Shown here: in pieces, positions 35,501-47,000 of the stretch
How positions within the stretch are numbered: the stretch's first letter is position 1
Layout of the letters: the number at the start of each line of letters is the position of its first letter
DNA from: Azolla pinnata
Lineage: Eukaryota; Streptophyta; Polypodiopsida; Salviniales; Salviniaceae
Length of the DNA: 64,000 nucleotides
Direction of reading: 5' to 3'
Assembly (NCBI GenBank): GCA_037176905.1
Contig: JBBBWG010022557.1
Location: forward strand, 1 to 64,000
The notes under the pieces: model-generated
Told to the model about the DNA's origin: nothing
Databases searched by the model: none
The model's input: the letters and a program-made list of their open reading frames with translations, nothing else
Program-made: the position numbers and the translations under genes

Positions 35501-36290
35501 AGAAGCTGTCCATGTTGGGTTCTCATTGCATGTTTCAAGAGAGTGAGATTAGCTTTCCTATTTGGAGCTTTTGGAAACCTTGACCTTTTGTATATTTCTT
35601 TTCTTTTCTTGATAATTCCAACCCTCTTCATTATTGTCTATTTCTCTAGTAGGTGGCTTGTCCTCTAATGACCTTCTAGCATCTCGACATGATTTAGCAA
35701 GATATCCTAATTGATTGTAGACAAAACATTTATTGAGGAGATCCGAATACAAGAACCTTTGTTCATTGAGGCCTCTGATACAAATTTTGGTTGGCAAATT
35801 GTTTACTTTTGACACTAAGACCTTAACAGATGGCATTCCATCACCACTAGCATCTTTGGGAGAGCATTGTCCCATGTGCTGCATCACTAAACCAATTAAT
35901 GACTCTAATAAAGGAAGGTATTTTGAGCTGAGATTAGGAAAGTATGCTAAGACAATAACAAACTTTTCTTGTTCTGCAGTAGCTTCTTGAGCACTAAAGT
36001 CGCGCTTCCACGGAGAGAAAAGAATTCGCACTCCTCTAAAATCTAGTGTCCATAATTTCAGAAGAGAGTCCACATACTTGGATTCTTCAAATTGTAGCCG
36101 ATAGAAGCCTCGTCCTAGGATTTGTATATCCGTTATTTTGCCAACAACATCTAGAAGGCGAGCTTCGAGCATGTCTCGGAGCTCCCCTCGATTCCGTCGC
36201 TTCCCTATGACCCTGCAGATTATTGCGTGTTGTAACCTTTCAATCTCTGCATCGAGCCAGCACTGCTTCTATTTCTAGCGTCCGCGGTAA
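32600..36290 (-). mobile_element. decayed L1-type LINE (non-LTR retrotransposon)
   Basis: Pieces in minus-strand order: an ORF1-like nucleic-acid-binding protein (about 36290-35558; text MLEARLLDVVGKITDIQILG, then a zinc-knuckle remnant CFVYNQLGYLAKSC in which the second Cys and the His of CxxCx4Hx4C are both Tyr); endonuclease-like segments (35210-34587; VYVPNNKQDRKAFW, GNFNMIESTKDR, SDHAPTILEL); a middle part in broken frames (34407-33898); a reverse-transcriptase core (33784-33284; ILLDLKKTYDRVRW-type block, IRQGCPLAPFLFFLYAE, and FANDTTLY where FADD is expected); and a C-terminal tail in broken frames down to about 32600. Frames are interrupted many times and the catalytic FADD is lost, so it is dead. 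The ends and target-site duplication are not resolved. It separates the invertase from RH16. Confidence 0.88.
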
Positions 36291-36849
36291 CACAGACTAG
36301 ACGCTCCTCGGAGAGAGCGAACGGAAACTTCGCTCGAGTCCCTTGGAGTTGTCCGATCCTCGTGGTCTATGCCCTACTCGATCCATGGCACAGGTCCCTC
36401 AGCCCACGATTCCTCCTCTCTTCTTTCTTCCTTTTCTTCTTCTTCTTCTTAGTTTTGTATTTTGCCACCCGCTACAAACCTCCTACTACAGCAGCAGCAT
36501 TTTGACACCTGCTCCAAACCTCCTACTACAGCAGCAACATTCTGACACCTGCTACAAACCTCCTACTGCAGTAGCAGTATTTTGACACCGGCTACAAACC
36601 TCTTGCTAACTACAAGCCCGGGATCTTTGCCCTTTGATCCAGATCTCTTCTGGTCAATGAATGAAATGCCAGATGTTGCTTGATAACTATATCTATCTGG
36701 AAAAACCATTTTTGGTTCTCTGTTTAGGGCTAACTCTGGCAAATAGCAAATAGTACAGGGCTATTATTGTAAATACCCAAAACCTGCGGGGGTTTTAACT
36801 CTAGGGATCTCGCGCAGAGCGGAACGGAGCGCGAAGAAAGCGAGAAGCC
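36291..36849. promoter_or_regulatory. RH16 upstream region with a 40-bp tandem repeat
   Basis: Four copies of a 40-bp unit (GCTACAAACCTCCTACTACA, then GCAGCAGCATTTTGACACCT) begin at 36471, 36511, 36551 and 36591. They end about 240 bp before the helicase start codon. A CTT-rich run lies just upstream (36421-36450). Promoter role is inferred from position only. Confidence 0.6.
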
Positions 36850-39800
36850 ATGGCCGTCCGAGAGGACGACGTCGACGCTGAGGACACAGGATTCGAGGAG
36901 ATGGGCTTAGATCCACGCCTCCTGAAAGCCCTGAGCAAACGGCGTATCTCCGTCCCTACTCCCATTCAGCTCAAGGCCATCCCGCTCATCACGGTAACAA
37001 ACGCCTACTGATGCCTGCTTTTGATCTTCAGCTTCTTCTGGAAATCATCGCCCCCTCTTCTTTTTTTATTGTTTTTTAAAATGACTTGGGAGCCTCTTTT
37101 GCTATCGACGAATACAACTCTTTCTTGTGGCTTTGTGATTTGTGAGACATTGTTGGAGCTTTCCAATCATTCGATAGAAATTTGAGAGAATTAGGGTTCG
37201 TAACTTCAGCCGATCATCTTCAATCATTCAAAGCCGTTCCTTTCCGTGGATAAGCCAGGTGATGCGATTTTCTGGCTTCGGACAAGGACGTTTGGTAGCC
37301 AACAAAATTGGCCCCTCTTTTGATTTCTGCCTGTTTGGTTTGGAAAAATCTAGCTGGCAAAATCCAGACTCGAGTGAAACTGGTGGTTAATTTGTTAAAA
37401 GTTACCAGTTGTTTTGATATCTTGGTAATTAGTATAAAACATTGTTGAAGGAAATGTGAACTCGATTAATTGGGTCCAGCAGTTAACCAGTTACAAATTC
37501 TAGCATTTGTTTTGTTTACTTGGTAATCGGATAGATTTAAGATGAGCATTTGTTTCAATGTACGCTTACGAAGTGTTACATGCATGTGATTAAAGCTCGG
37601 TGTAACAGCCTCATTCTTCATGTAAGCTCATGCCACTGCATTTTGTGATATAAACATTCAAATTTCTCCTTGTCGAAAAGCTGATGTAACTATTTCTCAT
37701 GTCATTACATGTTATGTTGTTAAATTTATCACCTATATTCACAAGTTGTTCCTTGAATTTTAGTTAGACTCTCGTGGATCACAGTGGTAGGCTGTAAGTC
37801 ACGATGATCAAATAATGAACCTGACACGTAGAAAAATGCTGAATGCTAACATTGTTCGAGTAGGTGGGAAACAAATGAAAAGACTGTAACTGGAATAAAA
37901 GCCTTTACAAACTTCTGTGTTTTGGATCAATTATGAGTTTGTTGATGTAATGTAGAAGATGAGCAGAAAGCATACCGAGTGTTTTCGTTGGTTGTTCTGC
38001 CGTTAACAAGAGCTGTGGAAGTGACAGTAAAGTCTTGTTACAATTTTTGGAAATCATGCCTAGTATCCACACGTCTGAGCATTAGAAGGTGGCATATTCT
38101 TATATTTCTGATGCATTGATAGTAACATTGGTCACATTTTCTGTTTTCTGCTAAATATTCAGGAAATGTTTTTCTACTTTCCATGTACATGAGTGAGCAC
38201 ATGAGTGCAACTGCACGCACAACTGTCTCACCATATACTCCATTCTTTACTGGAGCCTGTGGTTTCTTCTCTAGACTACCAGGCTGCTTAATATTTAAGT
38301 GGCAGCTTGGCGTATTAATATAGTTAATGAAGAATATTAACAGGCCTGAAACCTTATATTTATCTGTGTTTGATGGTTGAATTGGAGTGGAAGCATTAAA
38401 TTTGCAACAAACTTCACTGGTACAGGGTTAAGCTTAGTAAATAATCTAGGTTCTACAGTGCAATCTCAATCTCATGCCTTCTTTGTTCCGAGTTTTGTTG
38501 CATATTTTTTTGTTTACTTTTGTATTATCCCCATCTAGGTAGCTCCTGTGAAACAAGTCATCCTTATCTGGATTTTTTATTATTAGTATTCTCCACATGC
38601 TTTCATTGCAAGAGAATTGTAAGTGGCACAGGTGTTAGATGAACAACTCTATTTCTGGCATTTGTGTAATAATCATCAAATAATTCACAGAGAATATTTG
38701 ATGTTATTCGACCAAAACTTGGTTTTTATGAAGAGTTTCATTCTGTTATGCAGGAGGGAAAGGATGTAGTTGCAAGAGCAAGGACAGGATCCGGAAAGAC
38801 TCTTGCTTATCTACTCCCTCTACTTCAGAAGTGCATCAATAATCGGAGAGATACAGAGTCTGGTCCAGCAGCTTTGGTGCTAGTTCCTACGAGAGAGTTA
38901 TGTCAGCAAGTATATGCAGAAGCAACATCCCTGTTGGAGCATTGTGGAGGACCATGGAAAGCAGCACAGTTAACAAGTAGCATGTCTACACCATCTTTGG
39001 TATTTCATAATTTTTTGACTCGTTTCTTTGTTATTGTTATGCTGCAAGTAAGACAAGCTGAGCTAAATGGCTGTTCTTAACAGAATACTGTACTTGGAGG
39101 GGGTCCAGATGTTCTGATATCAACACCGGCTTGTATTGCTATGTGCATACGAGAAAAAATCCTCAAAACATCCTCGTGGCAAGACAGGCTATCAACTATG
39201 GTGTTAGATGAGGTACACACAGATACTTCCATTGTAAATCCAGAGTACTCTGGAAATATATAATTCAATGGTGGATACCTCGATACATTAACAGTTTTGT
39301 TTTTACTGGTAAGAGAGAGAATATGTTTGTGTGTGAGGGAGAGATGTAAGGTAATATTAAAAACTTTGTATGATTTTAATTGGTGATATTTCAATGCATA
39401 CATACTTTGCGGAGCTACTTTTCTGAACCTCATTTGCAAAGGTTTTTTGTTGATTTACATTGTGCTTCAGCTTGTGTGCTTTCACCAATAAGGTGCATGC
39501 AAACTTACCAATTTTTGTTTGTATTCATTGCAGGCAGATCTCCTTCTTTCATATGGTTATGAAGATGACATTCGAAACCTTGCACCACACATTCCCCGGA
39601 AGTGTCAGTGTGTCTTGATGTCTGCAACGTCAAGGTAAGATCACAAATTTCCTGCATTGGAATCATGGTTTGTGTAATGCAGTATTGTTTAGTCACGAAA
39701 GACTTATATATTATGTTTTTTGGATATAGCTCTGAGATAGAAAAACTCAAGAAGCTCGTGTTACACAATCCGGTCACACTGACTCTCACTGAAGTAGAAG

Positions 39801-42743
39801 GTGATTTGAAGGATGATATTGTCCCAGCATCTGTACAACAATTCCAGGTGTCATTTTACTCAAGCATATATGCTTACTTTCTCTCCTTGGAAATAAGTCT
39901 CAAGCCACCTCATTCAGTCAATTCTCTGAATTTAACAAAAAATTTGTATCCTTAGTGTGAAATTTACTTTGACTATTCTCTGTTTAGTGACTAGGCACTT
40001 GATATGATTGAATTTAGGAGTATAATTTTATTCATTTTATTTCACCAAATGTTTGCAGATTTCATGTAAAGCTGAGGACAAGCTCCTAAATATTCTGGCC
40101 CTCTTGCATCTGGAACTTGTACAGAAGAAGGTTCTTATCTTTGTAAACAAAGTTGAGACTGGATTTCGTCTGAAGCTTTTCTTTGAGCAGGTTAAATCTT
40201 TTTGATCCCATGTATATGTGGTTGCTGTTTAGATCCTTGAAAATGGCATCAGTCCTAAGAAATTAGCTGTTTGTTGTCAGTTTAGTGTCAAATCAGCAGT
40301 ACTGAATGCACAGTTGCCGCAAAATTCAAGACTGCATATACTGCAGGTATGATTTCTGTTGCTTATGTCTTATCTATTGTAAAAGTAATAGATAAGAAGT
40401 AAGTTGGCACTAATGACGATATTTTCTGTATAGGAGTTCAACCTTGGCTTATTTGATCATCTGATTGCCACAGATGACGGTAAGCTTGTAATGGCGGATA
40501 AAGCGCAGAAATCCAGCGATGTAAAAGGGAAAGGTGGATCAAATCCTAATGGGAAGAAGAAACATGGAAAACAGTCTGCTTTGGACTCTGAATTTGGAGT
40601 TGTACGAGGGATTGATTTCAAAAATGTTCACACTGTACGTGCGTCTGGAAGTGATATAGAAATTATATCACTCTATCCTTTATTGCAACATATTATCCAA
40701 AAGTCAGTTTGTAGAGAGACCATATAATTTTGTTATCTTATCACTTGGGTTTTCACCTGGCCTTTCTCTGGTGTGGTCGATATGCCTATGTGATCTGTTA
40801 ATATGGTTAAGACTTTCACAGGATATTCTTTCCTATTATTTATTTTTCTTGGTGCTAAGTATTACGATTTGTTTAATAGGTAATCAATTTCGATGCCCCA
40901 AAAACTCCCTCTGGTTATGTGCATCGGATTGGACGAACAGGTCGTGCCCAATCAACTGGCTGTGCTATCTCTCTTGTAAGTATTGCCTCAAAAGCTACTT
41001 TGTCAACTCCACTATGGTTGCACAACGGGTGAAACAGTTGCCTGATATATGTATAATTCTACTGTTTGTAGTGCTGTTTCTTGAAGGTAGTTGTGCATCT
41101 ATCTATATGCTACTGTAGAATTAGATGTTTGCATATAGTTACAGAGATATAACTTGCAAATATATGAATTGTTCATAACGCGCAAGGTTCTCCTTTAAAA
41201 TATATCTCTTTTTAAACAAGTGTGATGTCTTATGGTTCTCTGAAATGGTAGACTGTTTTATAGGTTTCTCCAGAGGAGGAAAAATTCTTTGAAGATATCG
41301 AAGACATGCTAAGAGAAGGTAGCAACAGTGAAAAATCGAAGCATATCCTAGAATTTCCCCTTTTGACAAAAAATGCTGTGGAATCGTTAAGATATAGAGC
41401 GGAGGTAATGAAAACAACATATTATGAGGTTGTGTTCTGATTTATTTGTTATTGATGAGCCGGTTGTTCTATCTTCAGGGATTAGTTTATGTTTCAGGTT
41501 GTAGAAATGTGGTTCCCTTGTTACATCTGCAGCATCTATGTTTGTTTTATCATGTTTTTCATTCTGATCTGTTTTTTCATATCGTGTTTAATGTGCCATG
41601 TGACCATTCGATGTAAATGTGTCTCTAGCCAGCAACTTTTCCAACAAAATATAATCCTAATTTCTTATAAGTGCTGCACACATTTTGACGATATCAAAAT
41701 TGGGCTTTCTCGAAGGATGTGGCCAGAGGAGTGACCAAAGTGGCAATAAAGGAAGCCCAAGCTAAGGAACTTAGATTGGAGATTCTGAACTCTGAAAGGT
41801 TTGAGCAGTTTGAAATGTGATTGGTTTAGACTATGGTGTTCTGTTTACTAGTTACTTTTAATGGACCCATGAATACGATGCAGGTTAAAAGCTCACTTCG
41901 AAGACAATCCTACTGATCTTGGTAATTTACTAGATACATCACCGACCTAGATCACTATGAGAATCATAATGTTTAAAGATTAGTTTTTGACCTGATGTGT
42001 TGCAGATTTGCTAAAACATGATAAAGTTCTCAGTAAAAGGCAACCTCTACCACACTTGAAGTCTATACCTGAATACATGCGAGACCCATCAACTGAGGCT
42101 GCAAGCAAGACGCTGAAGCTTGCCAGGGCTGCAATGGGGCAGGTTTCAGGGGTGAAGAGGAAGAGGAGGGGTAAAATGGATGACCCGTTGAGAACCTTTT
42201 CAGCAAATGTGAGTTACCTGACCTCCATTATTTTTTCTTTTGAGTATGCAACAGAGATTTGTCCATGTAGAGGTGCTATAAATATAGCCACACAGCTTGT
42301 AGCACATAGACATATAACAGACAAAAACATGCTGGTAATTGTAACAAATGCATAGCTATGTCACATGTGGGATACAAGCAAGCTAATCAGGTTATGAATC
42401 AAATGTAACCATGCATTGTTCTACATCTTTTCACACGAATGAGTGAACACCCTTGAGCGAATTTCAGCTACCTTCATTATCTTCTCTTTTCAGTATGCAA
42501 AAGATTGATATATGTGTGTAGAGGCTAGTGATTGTAACAAATGCATAGTAATTCTGCATGCATATGCAAAAAGCTCACCAGGTTTATAAGACTTGTTCTA
42601 CCTTATAGGGGGGGAGGAAAGGAAAGGCTGGACCTGATGGATCAAAGAGCACTTTATGGGCACGGAAGCAAGGCAAGAGAAAACCTTCAGGCAGCAATGG
42701 CAAGCCTCGTGAACGAAAGAAGAAACACAGACGTACTAAATAG
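36850..42743 (+). CDS. RH16: DEAD-box RNA helicase of the Dbp9/DDX56 type (RH16), 14 exons
   Basis: Exons: 36850-36993, 38754-38999, 39084-39212, 39534-39634, 39730-39847, 40059-40190, 40281-40346, 40434-40634, 40880-40975, 41264-41404, 41716-41798, 41884-41921, 42006-42208, 42609-42743, giving 610 aa with all phases consistent. Motifs in order: Q motif region ([16 protein letters not shown]), motif I ARTGSGKT (57-64), PTREL (93-97), STPA, DEAD (172-175, split by intron 3), SAT (203-205), IATDD followed by the lysine-rich insert typical of Dbp9, and HRIGRTGR (394-401). The C-terminus is very basic ([11 protein letters not shown]). It matches Arabidopsis RH16 closely across its length. Dbp9 in yeast acts in nucleolar 60S ribosome biogenesis, and the same role is inferred here. 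Intron 1 is long (1760 nt). The protein looks whole. Confidence 0.95.
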
Positions 42744-44094
42744 AGTGTATCCTGTCCCAGTAGGTGGTCTCCAAAAGGGTGCTGAAATTGCATTTCAAGT
42801 AAAAATCTCTATGCAAAATTAACACCATTTCATCGTGTTTGTATAGTATACTTGAGTCGTTATCCCGAATTTTGCCTTGAGCAGCGGCAGACATTGAATG
42901 AAGCTGGCGCTGTTCTGTGTCTTGCTCACCGGTTGTCGCAATATTTTTCCCTGGTATATCTCGATCGAAGCTTTCAGTTGATCCTAAAAGTCTATTTATT
43001 GATGCCCGAAGAACTGGGCTGTGTCGAATCTGTAAACCAGTTCATCCTAGAGTGATTTGTACACGTGGAAAGCACAAAAAACCCTGAGATTCAAAACATT
43101 TGTGGTTGAAATCAAAAGAGGTAACAGATATCTTAGATTCAGTAAATCACAAGATGACTGATCTTATTTGACATGGTATATATGTATATATCAACCTTTC
43201 GTGCCTAGTTTTAAAAGTATGTCTCTACTTAGTAGGCTTGTGCTTGGTTTGTCTCCTTTGCGGTTCTCTGTGCCTTCTCCATCATGGGTTGTGCTGATTC
43301 CACAAGTCTTGAAACGATTCTCGAATGGATCAGTGTTGATCAGTGCTGAAGCATTTGTATAAATAAGATCAGTGTAGATCAGTGCTGAAACATCTGTATA
43401 AATAAATAAGATCAATGTTATTCAATGCTGAAAGAATTGTGTAAAACGTTTGGAGGAACGATCAAAAGGTGTAGGTAGATACAGCTTCGAATGTCTGAGA
43501 TTGTAGTAAATTGACCGAATGGGGCAAAGGTCGGATCTCGGACTCTGGCGAGTAGAATAGCTTATCAGAGAAACATGGATTGATCAGCTTATTAGAGAAA
43601 CATGGATGGATCAACAAATAGCACGGGCAGAAAAACAGCAGACTATTGTGTAGAGCTCGCCTCCTTGAAATAAATCGGCGAAAACTCTCGACCACATATG
43701 TGTGTGTATCTGCACGGGCGTATTTTATACGTCTTCATATGGAATACGTATGCGTGTGTGCGTATGCAAATAAAGAAACACGCGCGTTGTATGTGCACGT
43801 ATGCATGCATGCGAATGCGCATGAATGCACTCTATGCATGTACGGATACGCGTATGTATACGTGCGTGTATGCACGTATGTACGTATGACCGTATGGCCG
43901 TATGAACGTATGAACGTATGTACGTATGTACGTATGCGTGCATGTACGTATGCGGATGATGCATGGAGTTCCCGCGCGAATACACAGACGACGAAGAAGA
44001 AGAAGAAGAAGAAGAAGAAGAAGAAGACAGAAGAAGAAGAAGAAGAAGAAGCAGCAGCAGCGCAGTGCGAGCGGGGGAGTGCACAGAGCCGGCT
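42744..44094. other. RH16-CTF18 spacer with short tandem repeats and a TATG-type microsatellite
   Basis: Between two co-directional genes. At about 43322-43436 a 40-44-bp unit (GATCAGTGTAGATCAGTGCTG, then AAACATCTGTATAAATAA) occurs about two and a half times. At 43560-43615 a 27-bp unit with AGAGAAACATGGAT occurs twice. At about 43725-43950 there is a decayed TATG/CGTATG microsatellite, then a GAA run at 43993-44050 just before the CTF18 start. No additional gene is seen. Confidence 0.65.
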
Positions 44095-47000
44095 ATGGAG
44101 GCCCCCGATCTCGATGAGCTCGAATGGATGGCGCAGCAGCAGGAGAGCTTCCCCCTCCCCGGAGCTGACGACCAAGACCCGATGCACGACGACCTCGAAC
44201 GCTACTACCTCCACGAAGCTGAAGCTGCAGATTCGATGCTTCCTCCTCTCCCGACAGGCTCGTTTTGCCCTGCCCCCTTTTTTCTCTTCGTTCTGCTAGC
44301 GCTCCTGCAATTCATCTGAGAACTAGCGACGGCTCTTCGTCCCCCCGTTGTCTTCGCAGATGCGAAGGTACCCCCAGAGATCGAGCTCAAGAAGAGGGCC
44401 TTATCACGCGAAACGGAAGGGAAAGAATGTACGTAGGATCGGTTGCGATTGTAGAAGAAAGAAACAGGAAGCTAATTTTAAGCCAATGCCATCTCCACAT
44501 TTTGACGGATTTGCTATCAAAATGAGCTGGTTCTGTCCGATCAAGTGTACATAGATTCAAACGCATACACATCACGCACACCACACATGCATTGCATACA
44601 TGCCACACATGCATTGCATCTACATACAGGTATACATATGTACACGCAAACATACGCGCATGCAGTCATACAAGCATACGGAGTATACAAATGCAGACAT
44701 GCATCCACACTGACACAAATGTTATGATCTTAGCTTCTGCCAACAAGCGTGGGAGAACCATTCCTGCTGCACATGTGGAAGAGAATGATTGGGTCCTACC
44801 TGAGGTGGGTTCGTCGTCGCCGTCCAATCCTGAGATTGATGCCTGCATTGTAACCTCAAATTCAGATGCGAAGCTACCCAGGAGGAGATTGGCTGACATT
44901 GAGGGTGACTTCATGCCGATCACAGATCCTTCTGGCGATCGCGTGTATTCAAAGCTCACCACTATCCCAGAGACGGCTAAGAGTTTGCCCTATAAGTCTC
45001 CTGGTCAATCTCACCATGGTATGTGATGCACATTCATATTAACCCTGTTTATTCTATTTTAGCTCTCCACACCATTGTTTTCAAGTAGAACATTTCTTAA
45101 AGACCCACTATGTCATTTGCCTCCTAGTAGGACACTTGAGATGAATAATTAGACTTGAAAAAGAAAAATGAAGCTTTTGCACTTGCAACCATAACAATCG
45201 AGAATGACAGACGAATTTGTGCCAGAGAAGAATCACATCAAAGGAATGTCAAAGTATGAAATACTTCATGGCCCCTGATTGAAACTGGAACCTTCACACT
45301 ATAATTATGCATCAAGGGCTATTCAAGCTAATCAAACGAAGATCAGTTTATAGAAGATCCGTAACTAAAATGTAGGAAGCCAGAGCTTGTTTTGTTGTTT
45401 GTTAGTTGTTGCGTATTCTTTTTATGGAATCGTAGCTCCTTGCAAAATTAGCTTCTCGTATTAATTCTTAGTCACAGTTTTGGAGATGTCAAATATGATA
45501 GAGTTATCACATCTGGCGCAGCAGTTTTGAAAGATGTTTAGCTGCATTACATTTTTCAGGGTTTAGTATCTAGCATCCGTATAAATAAGCGTGGTTTCCA
45601 TCCTAGGGATTGGTTATTAATCCAGGTTGTCATAACAGTATTGTCGTAAACACCCATCTAGGCACATGGAATTTTGCACAAAAAAAGGCTTTTATGATGT
45701 AAAAGGCAATGAGAATGATTATTCAATATAGTTTATGTCTCGTAGGCTTCCTTGATTCACAGTTTACTCACATTTTGAAGGACCAACTTGAATCTCAGCC
45801 TTCTAATCTTGACTATTGGTTGCTGTAGCCATATTAATTTAACCTTTCTTCTAGTTTTCTCTGTTTGTGTACCTGCTTTACCTATGCAGAGATGTAGATT
45901 TGAATGACTTTCTTGGATGCCATCAATAGTGTATCAGTCTTGGAAATTTTCTACATTTCAATGCATTTGGTTGGTGAATGCAGGTCTTCTATCTGAACCT
46001 TTTAGTGTCCTTGTTGAACAAATTGATCAGGAAGCTTTGAGACAGGTATTTGAAGATCTACATCCGTAACTAAATCTGCCAAAAATCTCCTCAAGTATAA
46101 AATCTATTAAACTATGCAAGAAGAAATTTAATCTGTCGTCAAGAAGGGGTTACTTAAAGCTGCTAACTAAATTCATGGGTCCTGTTTCAGGCATGTAAGA
46201 TTGTAGAAGATCAGACTGTGGTTGAAGATCATATGATAGATTCACCACAACATGAACAACTATGGGTTGAAAAATATGCTCCGAAATCTTTCACGGAATT
46301 ATTGAGTGATGAACAAACAAATAGGGAGGTAATGATTCTATAAATGATAATCTGCCTGGAAGATTTTCCCATAAGTGGATGTCATACAATGTTTGTTTGT
46401 ATTTAAAAGGTCTTGCGATGGTTAAAGCAATGGGACAAGTGTGTATTTGGTGGAGAAAAGACATCCACATCTCTTGATGTATTTGCAGCTCTAAAACGAC
46501 ATGCACCAGTATATCACGGTAGACAGTCAATGCATCAAGAAAAAACTTCAAGCAACAGTCGTATGTTACTTGACTCAAAGAGCAGTGTTGGAGGTGCACA
46601 AAGTTCAATTCACTCATCAAGTCCCCCTAACCCCACTATACCTACGAAGACTTATCAAAAACAATCAGAAACAATTTTAGACAGGCCAAAAGAAAAGGTC
46701 CACTGTAAATTTTATGTTCTGTATTGGTTAACTCTTGAATATCTTGTTTTCGGAATGTAAAGCACTTCATCTTCCATGCTTTTAAAGTAATGCCTCCATG
46801 TGCATAGCAGTCATAGCTGTGCTTATAAAAAGTAGTTGTCCTTCTCAGGTTCTTCTTTTATGTGGACCTCCTGGTCTTGGTAAAACAACACTTGCACATG
46901 TGGCTGCCAAACATTGTGGATACCGAGTTGTAGAGGTATGTACAAAACTCCCATGGTAGTGGATACTTAAAAAGTGATATCTTTCTTAAACATGACCTTA

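Noticed and set aside
39077-39439. Minus-strand open frame inside the RH16 gene
   Set aside because: Antisense of a helicase exon and intron with no domain of its own.
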